Positions 53,676-63,243 of a DNA stretch of 64,000 bases are shown in pieces. Position 1 is the first letter of the stretch, and every line of letters starts with the position of its first letter. The notes below the pieces were generated by a model. The model was not told the origin of the DNA and did no database searches. It worked only from the letters and a program-made list of their open reading frames with translations. The stretch is from Kiloniella litopenaei (lineage in GTDB: Bacteria > Pseudomonadota > Alphaproteobacteria > Kiloniellales > Kiloniellaceae). The position numbers and the translations under genes are program-made. The stretch is taken from positions 69,501-133,500 of the forward strand of contig NZ_LANI01000009.1 of NCBI RefSeq assembly GCF_000982415.1, read 5' to 3'.

Positions 53676-55007
53676 TCAGGCAGACATGCTCAGTTCAATC
53701 GGCGATCCATCGTGAAACCGATTAAGTCTAAAACGGCTTAGATCATATTCCATGGATCGCCCACATATCAGATCAGCAACAACCTTGCCCATTCCCGGGC
53801 CAATACCAAAGCCATGACCACTCAAGCCTGAAACCATATAAAAACCATCTATGTGATCAGCTTGCGAAACAATTGGCAAAACATCTGGCGTGGTCTCGAT
53901 CATGCCCGCCCAACTCTCTACAAAAGCGGCATTTGCCAATTCAGGCACATGGGACTTTAGAGCTTCGCGCATTTGTTTAAGAATGTTTTCATCTGGTTTG
54001 GGGTTCAGAACTCTATTTTGTTCAAACGGCGATACCTTAGTCGGATTAGTTTTAACCCGATGACCAATCTCATTAAAAAAAGATCGGTCAAACCGTAAAG
54101 AAACATCCCGATAGGATTTTTTCATCAATGGTAAAAACTTGGGCAAATACCTAAAACTATCGGGTGTAATTGAATGCGATGTTTGATCCGCAAGGGCAAT
54201 GCTGTATCCCCCATCTGTTCTTTTTCGAAAAGCAATATTTTCTGATACTGCATTTCCTTCGAAAAAACCTGTGACAGGTTCCGTCCGCGCAACGGTGCCC
54301 TTAACTTTCAACTGAGGAAGGGATATATCATGGATGCCTGCAAAAAGAGAAGACCATGCGCCTGCTGCAGACACAACCTGTGTAGCATCTACGCGCCCCA
54401 ATTCTGTATAGACACCGGATAATTTACCCACCATCACATCCAAGGAACGAACGGCACAGTTTTCAATAATTTTCACACCCAGAACTTGTGCTGCAGAGGC
54501 GAGCCGTGGAACAGCAATCAAAGGTTCTGCCCGACCGTCAGAGGCGGTATAAATCGCACTCTTCCAATACTTGTTTTCCTGACCTAACAGGGATTGTACT
54601 TCCCGCGTACCTAACAGCTTCGTATCCAGATTGTGCTGGCGGGCGATATCAAGCCAATCCTCGTTTTCTTGCTCCATCGCATCAGTTTCAGCAAGATAAA
54701 GACAACCACATTGTCGAAAGCCAAGGTCTTCGCCAATTTCTTCTGCCAGTCCCTGCCATATACGCAGGCTTTCTTTCATAATGGGTAATTCAGAGCTATG
54801 GCGCCCTTGTTGGCGCACCCACCCCCAGTTACGACTGGATTGCTCGCCTGCAACCCGCCCCTTTTCGCAAATCAGAACTTTCTTTCCCTGCTTCGCCAGG
54901 AAATAAGCAATAGAAACACCAATAATGCCTGCGCCAATAACGACGACATCAACACGTTTTGGTAATTGATCGTTAAAAGTGGTCGGAGAGTTTTCATTTA
55001 AAATCAT
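53676..55007 (-). CDS. FAD-dependent oxidoreductase, D-amino acid dehydrogenase/sarcosine oxidase-like
   Basis: 443 residues from ATG 55007 (MILNENSP). The FAD-binding motif VVVIGAGIIGVSIAYFLAKQG is near residue 25; EQSSRNWGWVRQQGRH follows. The C-terminal VSGLSGHGFGIGPGMGKVVADLI is the second FAD-contact region of DAO-family enzymes. Relatives act on D-amino acids or N-methyl amino acids. It is the third DAO-family gene of the window and is unlike the two at 12.2-14.9 kb. The upstream 193 bp has no gene. The substrate is unknown. Confidence 0.85.
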   Translation of the reverse strand: MILNENSPTTFNDQLPKRVDVVVIGAGIIGVSIAYFLAKQGKKVLICEKGRVAGEQSSRNWGWVRQQGRHSSELPIMKESLRIWQGLAEEIGEDLGFRQCGCLYLAETDAMEQENEDWLDIARQHNLDTKLLGTREVQSLLGQENKYWKSAIYTASDGRAEPLIAVPRLASAAQVLGVKIIENCAVRSLDVMVGKLSGVYTELGRVDATQVVSAAGAWSSLFAGIHDISLPQLKVKGTVARTEPVTGFFEGNAVSENIAFRKRTDGGYSIALADQTSHSITPDSFRYLPKFLPLMKKSYRDVSLRFDRSFFNEIGHRVKTNPTKVSPFEQNRVLNPKPDENILKQMREALKSHVPELANAAFVESWAGMIETTPDVLPIVSQADHIDGFYMVSGLSGHGFGIGPGMGKVVADLICGRSMEYDLSRFRLNRFHDGSPIELSMSA

Positions 55008-55225
55008 TGGAATAAGCGCACCCGTTAACAAAACCCAATGAATCTATAAACTTAAACCCGAACCAAGAACAGCAAAAATCGTTTAACTGCCCAACAGGAA
55101 TAGTTAGTGATTTTGTATGCTTGGTATTATGGAAAAAGGGAAATAATCGTCCAGCACGTAACAGTATAAAGCGGTGGGTAAAACCATTAGCTTCACTTTC
55201 CCTTAAAATCAGACACTCTTTCCCC

Positions 55226-56242
55226 TTAAGAACACAAGATAGAGTTTCTGGATACTTTTACTGCCGGGATGATACTATTGTTTTCTGAGTTCCGCGCCTT
55301 GATATCATCACGATTTGCCCCATCAATCTTTGGGGACTTTTCTGATTTTTCGGCCTTAAACTTGCTATCTATAAAAACCAGAGCCTGTTCAATCTCGTTC
55401 CGCCACAGTTTCCATGTGTGATTGCCATTGGTAATGCGCAGTTCTGACGAAAGTTTTCTGCTTTTCAGTTCCCGATAGAGCGCAAAGGTACCTTCATAGA
55501 GACCAAACCAGTCATCATCCCCGACCGTCAGGTACGTATGGGGAAAGCTTTTGGACTTAGCTTTTTCCAACGTGGTAAAAACATTCTCACGGTTAAAGAC
55601 TTCAACTGAAAAAGGCTCGCCAAAGGCCCCGGCAAAAAGCTTTATCTGCACAGGCTTAAAATGGTCTGCACTTTCAACATTGGGAAAAACTGCCGGGCTT
55701 AAACCAGCAGTAGCGATGTATTGTTCCGGGGCTGCAAAGGCAAACTTCAATGCCCCGTAGCCCCCCATGGACAAGCCCGCAATCGCACGTGTTTTCCTTG
55801 ACGCTTTATTGGCCAAAAGATCTTCCATAACGACAGGCAGCTCTTGCCCAAGCCCGGCTTGAAAAGCACCATGCTTTTCTGAATTGAGATACCAGGATTT
55901 TCCCGCAGCGGGCATGACAACAACAAGAGGATCAATCACCTCATCATCAATCAAGCGATCCAACGTCTTGGCAACCTGTCCCGCTTTTAGCCAGTCTTTG
56001 TGCGACCCACCATATCCATGTAACAGATAAAGAACGGGATATAACCTGTTATCAACACAATATTTTTCGGGCAGATAAACCGAATAATCCAACGGGGCGC
56101 TGAAGCTGGGCAGGGTGACTTTCTGATCCGAAAGAACGGTGCCTTCGGCAAAGGCCGTAAAGGACAGTAAAAGCCCTAAACACGTCGAACCAATAGATAA
56201 AAAGAACACCTTAAGTATCTTCGACAAGCGGTCCCCGTTCAC
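55226..56242 (-). CDS. Secreted esterase of the alpha/beta hydrolase fold (Esterase D family)
   Basis: 338 residues with a signal peptide (about 1-32, ending AFAEG). The catalytic serine lies in GLSMGGYGALKFA (about residue 155-170), the aspartate in TVGDDDWFG and the histidine in NGNHTWKLW. YPVLYLLHGYGGSHKDW is the oxyanion-hole region. Such enzymes cleave carboxylic esters in the periplasm; relatives include acetyl-xylan and mycolyl esterases. It follows opgC by 45 bp on the same strand, so a role in editing acyl or succinyl groups on periplasmic glucans is possible but inferred. The last ~45 residues are a charged tail. Confidence 0.83.
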   Translation of the reverse strand: MNGDRLSKILKVFFLSIGSTCLGLLLSFTAFAEGTVLSDQKVTLPSFSAPLDYSVYLPEKYCVDNRLYPVLYLLHGYGGSHKDWLKAGQVAKTLDRLIDDEVIDPLVVVMPAAGKSWYLNSEKHGAFQAGLGQELPVVMEDLLANKASRKTRAIAGLSMGGYGALKFAFAAPEQYIATAGLSPAVFPNVESADHFKPVQIKLFAGAFGEPFSVEVFNRENVFTTLEKAKSKSFPHTYLTVGDDDWFGLYEGTFALYRELKSRKLSSELRITNGNHTWKLWRNEIEQALVFIDSKFKAEKSEKSPKIDGANRDDIKARNSENNSIIPAVKVSRNSILCS

Positions 56243-56287
56243 AAAATACTCCCTAACTTTTCTTCCCTTTTGGATTACCCCACGGAA

Positions 56288-57550
56288 TTATTCTGCGGGT
56301 TGCGCCACAGGTCTGTTTAAATCTTTATTTGACGGCGCCACAGACTGTACAGGTTTATTCCCTGTCTGTCGCCACGGGGATGATTTTACCCATCCCATCA
56401 AATAGGCATAGCCAATCAGGATCGACATACCAGACAGATTGACAAGGCTTAGCCCCAAGGCATCGCGACCGATCTGATCCAATACAATTCCCCCGATCCA
56501 GGATAAGGTCATACCCAACAGGAAAACGGGCAAGGCCTGTTGTCCGCATTTGATCAAGGGTTTGAAATAACGATGCCTCAGGATCTGTTCCCGACCTTTC
56601 AACAAGGTAACGCAAATATAGGCCAGTGCTAAAAAGTGTAACCACCGTAGCAGGCCAAAATTGGTTTTCTTGAAACCAAGAATAAGTTCGGCGCGGATAT
56701 CTTTCAGTTCAGGAATTGCGCGCATGATCGGCCAGTTACTGATCGGCACAAGGGCAAGTACAAAAATGATACAGGCAATAAGCAGCCACTTGTTTGGGGG
56801 TGGTGCCTTAATCCAACCCGCAGAGATGGCAAAGCCTGTGAAGAACAGTAACTGCCAGGTTAGTGGGTTAAAGAACCACGGGCGATCAGAAAAGGGTTCA
56901 GCCGGGAATTCCAGTTGCCACTGCCAACTTGCTGCATATAGAGCAATCGAAAAGGCAGGAACCAGATAAGGATGTACACGGGCAAGGAGGATAACCACAG
57001 GCACCAGTGCCAGAACCCCGATATACATGGGCATGATATCAAAAAAGTTCGGCACATAAGTCAGGGTAAACAAGGCCCCAAGAGCTTCAGACGTGTTATT
57101 GAAAAAATAGGTTAGATTCAATTTTCCAATATAGTTGAAATCAACAAAATAAGCCGTCGCAATGGCACAAACCGTTGCCAGAACAAAGAACAGACCAAGA
57201 TGCGCCACATAAAGCTGTACACAGCGAATGACAATGCGCATCGTCCCCATAAAAAATCCGGACCTGCGGAATGTACCACCAAAAGCAATTGCCGCGGCAA
57301 ATCCGGAACAGAAAACAAACATTTCAGCTGCATCGCTGGGGCCAAAACGTGCAGGAATAAACTTTGCCCAAAAGTTACCGGGCACATGCGCGACAAAGAT
57401 AATCAGCATCGCAACGCCCCGGAAAAAATCCAGCCGAGGATCTCGTTCTTTTTTTACAGCACCAATAACTTGGGCTGCATGCTCGATAGCTTGCGTCTCA
57501 GGTCTTAACTTATTGTTTGGGCTCAACTTATGTTCATTCACTTTGTTCAT
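56288..57550 (-). CDS. opgC: OpgC-type membrane acyltransferase
   Basis: 420 residues from ATG 57550 (MNKVNEH). The N-terminal KERDPRLDFFRGVAMLIIFVAHVPGN opens ten or so transmembrane helices; the sequence matches the OpgC (DUF acyltransferase 3-related) family that succinylates periplasmic glucans. RLDFFRG and the FCSGFAAAIAFG segment are the best-conserved parts. A GTG 30 bases upstream is an alternative start. It is divergent from opgD/opgH and in line with the esterase, so the whole region forms an osmoregulated periplasmic glucan locus. Confidence 0.88.
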   Translation of the reverse strand: MNKVNEHKLSPNNKLRPETQAIEHAAQVIGAVKKERDPRLDFFRGVAMLIIFVAHVPGNFWAKFIPARFGPSDAAEMFVFCSGFAAAIAFGGTFRRSGFFMGTMRIVIRCVQLYVAHLGLFFVLATVCAIATAYFVDFNYIGKLNLTYFFNNTSEALGALFTLTYVPNFFDIMPMYIGVLALVPVVILLARVHPYLVPAFSIALYAASWQWQLEFPAEPFSDRPWFFNPLTWQLLFFTGFAISAGWIKAPPPNKWLLIACIIFVLALVPISNWPIMRAIPELKDIRAELILGFKKTNFGLLRWLHFLALAYICVTLLKGREQILRHRYFKPLIKCGQQALPVFLLGMTLSWIGGIVLDQIGRDALGLSLVNLSGMSILIGYAYLMGWVKSSPWRQTGNKPVQSVAPSNKDLNRPVAQPAE

Positions 57551-57854
57551 GCTTTTTATCCAGCACTCTTGATCAGGCACTCTTTCAGTACGACCGATTC
57601 ATTATTCGGAAAAGAGCTCTCTATAGTGAAAATGATACCTGATCAACCACAGGTACAGTAAACCCTGTTCGCGAACTTGTGATGAGGATTGTATATCCCT
57701 TGACTATGGGAAAGCTTACAACAAACCAATCTGTTATGGAGAGATAGACATCATAATAAGGTAAAAAAAATGCAATGACACAGAAATACCCCTTGAAAAA
57801 CCATTACATTTCAGCGACTTCCTCTGTATTAATTTGAACTTGAATCATTGCACA

Positions 57855-59420
57855 ATGAACCGTAGAAAATTTCTTCTCTCTTCCATAGCACTCTCGACCA
57901 CCGGGTTAATTCCCGGCGTGATTTCGAGCCCTTTTGCCAATAATAATGTTGGTACTGAGGTTACGCGTTATGACGATGTCATACAAAAAGCACAGATTTT
58001 ATCAAAAACGGCCTATAGCAAGCCCGAAAGTACCATAAGTGACTTTTGGAAAAGCATGTCCGTCGAAGAATTTTCCAAGATATACTACAACCCAAACAAG
58101 CCGCTTTGGAATGACGGTGGGCCTTATCAGCTACAGTTTTTTCACCCCGGCGGCCCATGGTTCCACGATACGGTTGATATCAACCTGCAGGAAAACGGTA
58201 GGGAAAAGGACCAAACGATCCAGCCGGGCATGTTCTGGTACGAAGGCAAGCAACCTGCCCCATCCGATATGGAAGACCTGCATTTTGCCGGTTTCAGGGT
58301 ACATCACCAACTCAACAGCGAATACTATGACGAGCTGATCTCGTTTCTGGGGTCCAACTATTTTCGCGTGTTGGGACAAGGACAACAATACGGCCTGTCG
58401 ATCCGTGGACTGGCGATTGATACCGCAGAACCCACAGGGGAAGAATTCCCGCTTTTCAAAGAGTTCTGGATAGAAAAGCCGGAAAAAGACTCTGACGAGA
58501 AGAACCTCGTTATCATGGCATTGTTGGACAGCCCAAGTGTCACGGGTGCCTATCGTTTTACGATACAGCCGGGTAAAGACACTGTTGTTGATGTTGATGT
58601 TTCACTCTTTGCCCGAAAGGATATCAACAAACTTGGCCTGGCACCCTTAACAAGCATGTTCCTTTTTGGTGAGAACACCAAAGGTCTGGATGACTATAGA
58701 CCCGAAGTACACGATTCCGATGGGCTTATGGTCTGTACATCTGCTGATGAATGGATCTGGCGACCTTTGGCCCGACGCAAGAACGTAACGATTTCTGCTT
58801 TCGTAGGTGAAAATACGAATGGTTTTGGCCTTTCCCAACGTGATAGGGATTTTAATCATTACGGGGATCTGGAATCGCGATATCAAAAACGCCCGAGTAT
58901 CTGGATTGAACCCAAGCAGAATTGGGGGCATGGCCATGTAGAACTGGTTGAAATCCCATCAGATCTGGAAACAACAGACAACATAGTCGCCTATTGGGTT
59001 TCTGATAAACAAATGAAAGCAGGAAGCTCGTTAGAATACAGCTATCGATTGACCAGTTATCTGGAATCAACACAGTGGCCCCCGGCTGGAAAGTCCATGA
59101 GTACCCGTGAAGGTCCCGCTAACCGAGCAGGGTTTGCCTATGGTCACAGTGCCGAAGCACGCTTTTTTGCCGTGGAGTTCGAAAGTGATGAACTAAGCAA
59201 ACTTCCAGCTGATAGCCCTATTGAAGCTGTATTCAATTGTCAGGTTGGAAAAATATACGACGTAAAAGCGTTTAAGAATACAGAAAACAAGCTGTGGCGT
59301 GTCCAGTTCAATTTGGAACCGGAAAACGATCAACCTTGTGATTTACGCGGGTATCTGAAAATGGGTGATCGCGCCCTGACTGAAACCTGGACTTATCTCT
59401 ATACAACCAAATATGCCTAG
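57855..59420 (+). CDS. opgD: Periplasmic glucan biosynthesis protein OpgD/OpgG (GH186-type)
   Basis: 521 residues. The twin-arginine leader MNRRKFLLSS (ATG 57855) points to Tat export, like E. coli OpgD. The MdoG/OpgG family core is clear: FHPGGPWFHDTVDINL, YFRVLGQGQQYGLSIRGLAID, FGLSQRDRDFNHYGDLESRY and IWIEPKQNWGHGHVELVEIP. Members shape beta-1,2-glucan backbones in the periplasm. The aspartates in RDFNHYGDLE are likely at or near the catalytic site. It precedes opgH by 15 bp. An earlier TTG would add seven residues and break the leader's position. Confidence 0.9.
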   Translation: MNRRKFLLSSIALSTTGLIPGVISSPFANNNVGTEVTRYDDVIQKAQILSKTAYSKPESTISDFWKSMSVEEFSKIYYNPNKPLWNDGGPYQLQFFHPGGPWFHDTVDINLQENGREKDQTIQPGMFWYEGKQPAPSDMEDLHFAGFRVHHQLNSEYYDELISFLGSNYFRVLGQGQQYGLSIRGLAIDTAEPTGEEFPLFKEFWIEKPEKDSDEKNLVIMALLDSPSVTGAYRFTIQPGKDTVVDVDVSLFARKDINKLGLAPLTSMFLFGENTKGLDDYRPEVHDSDGLMVCTSADEWIWRPLARRKNVTISAFVGENTNGFGLSQRDRDFNHYGDLESRYQKRPSIWIEPKQNWGHGHVELVEIPSDLETTDNIVAYWVSDKQMKAGSSLEYSYRLTSYLESTQWPPAGKSMSTREGPANRAGFAYGHSAEARFFAVEFESDELSKLPADSPIEAVFNCQVGKIYDVKAFKNTENKLWRVQFNLEPENDQPCDLRGYLKMGDRALTETWTYLYTTKYA

Positions 59421-59435
59421 GGCTGGATAAACTGA

Positions 59436-61280
59436 ATGAGCCATAAACCCAACAATTCATGCAAGATTGACGTCGCGAAAACCAAGCATCGTCGCAGATC
59501 TCTGCTTCTCTTGTTGCTCAGCCTGACTGTCGGTGCACTTAGCACAAACCTGGCTCTTAACCTGTTTGAAAACGGTTTGAGTTTGCTCGAAGGCATCTAT
59601 GTTCTTCTTTCGACAATCGCCTTTCTTTGGATTAGCCAGTCATTCTGGACCTCCATTATCGGTTTTGTTATTTGTGCCCTTAGTAACAAGAGTGCTGCAA
59701 AAACCGTTTCACCCCTTGGCCAAAATCTGGACCCATCTGCGATGCCAAACGGCAAAGTTGCTGTGGTCATGCCAGCCTACAACGAAGACCCTGAGCTGGT
59801 TTTTCTGGGGATGGAACAGACATTGAGGTCTGTTCTGGCAACCGGGCATGGTAATTCGTTTGAATTCTTCCTTTTAAGCGACACCACAGATCTTTCCATT
59901 GCTGCACAGGAAGAAACACTGGCCCAGGAATTACTGCACCGCTATGCCTTGCAGGGAAAATTCCATTATCGCCGTCGGGAAAAAAACACACATCGCAAAG
60001 TTGGCAACATCAAGGATTTTTGTGATCGTTGGGGAACATCTTTCGACTATATGATTGTGTTGGATGCAGACAGCATCATGTCAGGTGAAACAATCCTGAA
60101 CATGACCCGAATGATGGATAATAATCCCAACGCCGGATTGATACAGGTCCTCCCCCGTGCCATGGGGCAAAAGACCCTGTTTGGCCGCCTGACACAGTTC
60201 AACATCCGATTGACAGGTGAGCTCTTCACAACGGGCCTTAGTTATTGGACCATGAATGATGGTAACTATTGGGGGCACAATGCGATCCTGCGGATTGCGC
60301 CTTTTATTGAACACTGTGAACTTCCCATCCTTTCAGGCAAAGGCCCCTTATCAGGCGAAATTCTAAGCCATGATTTTGTCGAAGCAGCCTTTTTACGCCG
60401 CGCAGGACTGGACGTCTGGATCTATCCAGAAGGCAAAGGAAGCTACGAACAGGTACCAACGAACATTCTTGACCACATCATAAGGGATCAACGTTGGTGT
60501 CAGGGCAATTTCCAGCACATGCGCCTGGTATCGGAAAAGGGACTGAAAAAGGTCAGCCGTATTCACATGCTAATGGGCGCCATGAGCTACGGGTCCTCTT
60601 ATCTGTGGATGATGCTGTTGTTGATGAGTGCCTTTCTGGTGACAGAGCGCACCATGCCGATCAGTCCGGTTATTCCCCTGCCCTATGAATGGTCAATGCT
60701 AACGCCTTATACAGCATCCCCCCTGACCTTGTTTATCATCGTAATGGGTATGCTGTTCATGCCCAAAATATTGGCACTTCTGCTCGCTTACCGGGAAGCA
60801 TCTGCATATGGTGGTTTTATAAAACTCACTTTGAGTAGTATTCTGGAAATGCTTTTCTCTGCCGTTTCAGCGCCCGTCATTATGATATTCCATGTTCGAA
60901 TTATATCTGCATTACTTGTGGGTAAGACTGTTCAGTGGAACGCGCAAAGCCGAAGTGGACGCAATATTCCATGGAAAGAAGCCTTTAAACAGCATAGAGC
61001 GCATTTACTCGCCGCTGCTGTGCTTGGTTTTGTTTATCTAAATCAAGCACCGGAACTTCTGCTTTGGCTGGCGCCAATCTTGACCGGCCTTATTTTGGGT
61101 GCCCCCTTGGCCGTTGCTTTTGGTCAGGAAAAGATCGGGCTGTTCCTTCAGCGCCACGGTATTCTTCTTATCCCGGAAGAAACCAGCCCCCCCGAGGAAT
61201 TACCACGGATGTTTACCCGGGATATACAAGAAAGCTCGCCTTTTAGTTCACCAGAACTAGCCCCAAAAGCTGCTGAATAG
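59436..61280 (+). CDS. opgH: Glucan biosynthesis glucosyltransferase OpgH
   Basis: 614 residues, shorter than the ~850 of E. coli but usual for alphaproteobacterial OpgH. Two helices at the N-terminus, a family-2 glycosyltransferase domain with MPAYNEDPELV, the catalytic VLDADS, SHDFVEAAF and IIRDQRWCQGNFQ (the Q-x-x-R-W motif), then about six C-terminal helices forming the export channel. It polymerises UDP-glucose into beta-1,2-glucan and exports it to the periplasm, where OpgD and OpgC act. It overlaps nothing and is followed by a terminator. Confidence 0.93.
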   Translation: MSHKPNNSCKIDVAKTKHRRRSLLLLLLSLTVGALSTNLALNLFENGLSLLEGIYVLLSTIAFLWISQSFWTSIIGFVICALSNKSAAKTVSPLGQNLDPSAMPNGKVAVVMPAYNEDPELVFLGMEQTLRSVLATGHGNSFEFFLLSDTTDLSIAAQEETLAQELLHRYALQGKFHYRRREKNTHRKVGNIKDFCDRWGTSFDYMIVLDADSIMSGETILNMTRMMDNNPNAGLIQVLPRAMGQKTLFGRLTQFNIRLTGELFTTGLSYWTMNDGNYWGHNAILRIAPFIEHCELPILSGKGPLSGEILSHDFVEAAFLRRAGLDVWIYPEGKGSYEQVPTNILDHIIRDQRWCQGNFQHMRLVSEKGLKKVSRIHMLMGAMSYGSSYLWMMLLLMSAFLVTERTMPISPVIPLPYEWSMLTPYTASPLTLFIIVMGMLFMPKILALLLAYREASAYGGFIKLTLSSILEMLFSAVSAPVIMIFHVRIISALLVGKTVQWNAQSRSGRNIPWKEAFKQHRAHLLAAAVLGFVYLNQAPELLLWLAPILTGLILGAPLAVAFGQEKIGLFLQRHGILLIPEETSPPEELPRMFTRDIQESSPFSSPELAPKAAE

Positions 61281-61300
61281 AATTCCTTTATTCCTCCCTA

Positions 61301-61340
61301 AACAAACAGCCCCGATTAATTTTAATCGGGGCTGTTTGTT
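61301..61340. terminator. Bidirectional terminator between opgH and the DMT transporter
   Basis: A near-perfect 19-bp inverted repeat (61301-61319 with 61322-61340) centred on CAGCCCCGATTAA, with T-runs on both sides, serving both convergent genes. Confidence 0.9.
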
Positions 61341-61359
61341 TATTAATCAGATATTCAAT

Positions 61360-62247
61360 TCAAGTGGTCTTTAAATCCTTTTTCTTATCCTTGAGCGCAA
61401 CAAAAACAGTTGCAAACAGGATAAAACAACCGGCGATATAAAAATTGTACCCCGGTATAATATTGAAGAAAAAGAAATCAGAGAAAACAGCAAATATCAG
61501 CGATAGATATTCAAACGTCGCCAGTTTTGATGCTTCACTGAATTGATAGCTCAGGGTCATCATAATATGTGCAATCCCGCCAGCAAGCCCGGAACCAATT
61601 AACAACATTAGCTGTGTGTTATCGGGGGTTGGCCATCCAAAGGGCAGAGTTGCCAATCCGGCAAGTGTGCAGGTCAAAGCAAAATACAAAGCAATGGCCC
61701 CAGCATTTTCGGTCAAAGCCAGACTGCGGATTTGAATTTTGGCAATCGCCGTAAATCCAGCCATGGCAAAACCCAGACCGACACCGATCAAATATCCCTG
61801 ATCAACATCAAAACCATTTAGTTGCGGCAAAATCAGCACCAACATGCCCGCGAAACCAAAAACAACACCGATCCAGCGTACCCCGGAAACAGCCTCTCCC
61901 AGGATCAGTCTCGCCAAGAGAACCGTCAGAATAGGTGCCAGGTATCCAATGATCGTGGCATCAGCAATTGGCAGATATTTCAACGACGCAAATGAAGCAA
62001 ACATTGCAATACAGCCAAAAAGACATCGTGCAACATGGCCCCCCGGACGTTTGGTTTTCAAACCGGATGGAAAATCACCCGTTAAAAAGAGGAAAACAAC
62101 CAAAGGGATCAACGCAAAGGCACTTCGATAAAAAACTGTTTGTCCAACAGGGAAATCTGTTGCCAACATTTTGATAAAAAGAACCATAATCGTAAAAAAT
62201 ATTGTGGCACCAATTCGTAATGAAATGCCTTTGAAATCAGAACTCAT
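61360..62247 (-). CDS. DMT-superfamily (EamA) transporter
   Basis: 295 residues from ATG 62247, with GGAAAG just upstream. Ten predicted transmembrane helices in two EamA repeats, ending in a lysine-rich cytoplasmic tail (LKDKKKDLKTT). Motifs such as FYRSAFALIPLVVF and AIADATIIGYLAPIL-like helix 4 (YLPIADATIIGYLAPILTVLLARL) are typical of the family, whose members export metabolites and drugs. The substrate is not predictable. It is convergent with opgH and follows the DppC-like gene by 58 bp on the same strand. Confidence 0.87.
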   Translation of the reverse strand: MSSDFKGISLRIGATIFFTIMVLFIKMLATDFPVGQTVFYRSAFALIPLVVFLFLTGDFPSGLKTKRPGGHVARCLFGCIAMFASFASLKYLPIADATIIGYLAPILTVLLARLILGEAVSGVRWIGVVFGFAGMLVLILPQLNGFDVDQGYLIGVGLGFAMAGFTAIAKIQIRSLALTENAGAIALYFALTCTLAGLATLPFGWPTPDNTQLMLLIGSGLAGGIAHIMMTLSYQFSEASKLATFEYLSLIFAVFSDFFFFNIIPGYNFYIAGCFILFATVFVALKDKKKDLKTT

Positions 62248-62305
62248 TTTACTTTCCAAAGCCCGGTTTATCTGTCTTAAAAGTCAGATAATTTAAAAAG
62301 TTAGG

Positions 62306-63217
62306 CTATTTTTCCAAGGATTGAAGGTAATCACGCAAGTGATCCCCCATAAGATTAAGAACTAAAACAGTGATTAAAACAGCAACCCCGGGAAAGATCA
62401 TGACATGGGGTGCCGTCAACATGTAGGGTTTCCCGTCCAAAAGCATGGCCCCCCATTCCGCTTGGGGAGGTTGCACCCCAAACCCAAGAAAGCTCAAACC
62501 GGATATAGACAGGATTGTTCTGGACCAAGAACTGGTCCAGACAACAATAATACTCAATACAATGTTTGGAATATAGTGTCTTGTTAAAATCAGAAGATAT
62601 GGAATTCTGTTTAACTTTGCCTGAAGAACATAGTCCCGTTGTTTTACATCATCTGTAAGTGCCCGAACCAAGCGCGCGAAACGCATCCAGCTTACAAGGA
62701 TTAAGGCAATCACCATGTTTACAGTATTAGGCCCCAAAACACCCGTAACCACAATGGCAGCAATTAATTCGGGGAAAGCAAAAAAACTGTCCGTTACCCG
62801 CATGCAAAACCCATCGACAAATCGCCCCAGAGACCCAGCAAGCAATCCAACAATCGTGCCGATAACTGCCCCTGTGGTTGAGACAATCAATGCCAACCCC
62901 ACAGACCACCCGGCACCGTAAAGAATACGGGTCGCAATATCACGTCCCATTTGATCGGTTCCAAACCAATTTTGCCAGCTCGGTGGGCTAAGACGGTTTA
63001 GAAAATCTGTTTCAACGGGATCATAGGGCGTGAAAATAAAACCCAATAGAATGACCGCGGTTAAAAGAGCCAGCGAACAAAAGATCAAATAGTGCTTTTT
63101 CAAAACAATCCTTGTTTGAAATGAAAACGAAAGAATGCCTTTGAAAAAGGGCAAATGGTTAAATAAGGAAGTGTTCATAAAGTAGCTCAAATAATTGTCT
63201 TTGCCTGAAAGTTCCAT
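62306..63217 (-). CDS. ABC transporter permease, DppC/NikC type
   Basis: 303 residues. After an N-terminal helix (about 40-60), the segment WFGTDQMGRDIATRILYGAGWSVGLAL is the family hallmark, and RDYVLQAKLNRIPYLLILTRHYIPNI is the EAA loop. With the DppB-type gene directly upstream it forms the channel of a peptide/nickel-type importer. Start ATG 63217 or 63178 (MNTSLFN) are both possible. The binding protein and ATPases are not in the window, so the substrate is unknown. Confidence 0.87.
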   Translation of the reverse strand: MELSGKDNYLSYFMNTSLFNHLPFFKGILSFSFQTRIVLKKHYLIFCSLALLTAVILLGFIFTPYDPVETDFLNRLSPPSWQNWFGTDQMGRDIATRILYGAGWSVGLALIVSTTGAVIGTIVGLLAGSLGRFVDGFCMRVTDSFFAFPELIAAIVVTGVLGPNTVNMVIALILVSWMRFARLVRALTDDVKQRDYVLQAKLNRIPYLLILTRHYIPNIVLSIIVVWTSSWSRTILSISGLSFLGFGVQPPQAEWGAMLLDGKPYMLTAPHVMIFPGVAVLITVLVLNLMGDHLRDYLQSLEK

Positions 63218-63243
63218 TACCAGTGATTATCCACAACCAGTAA

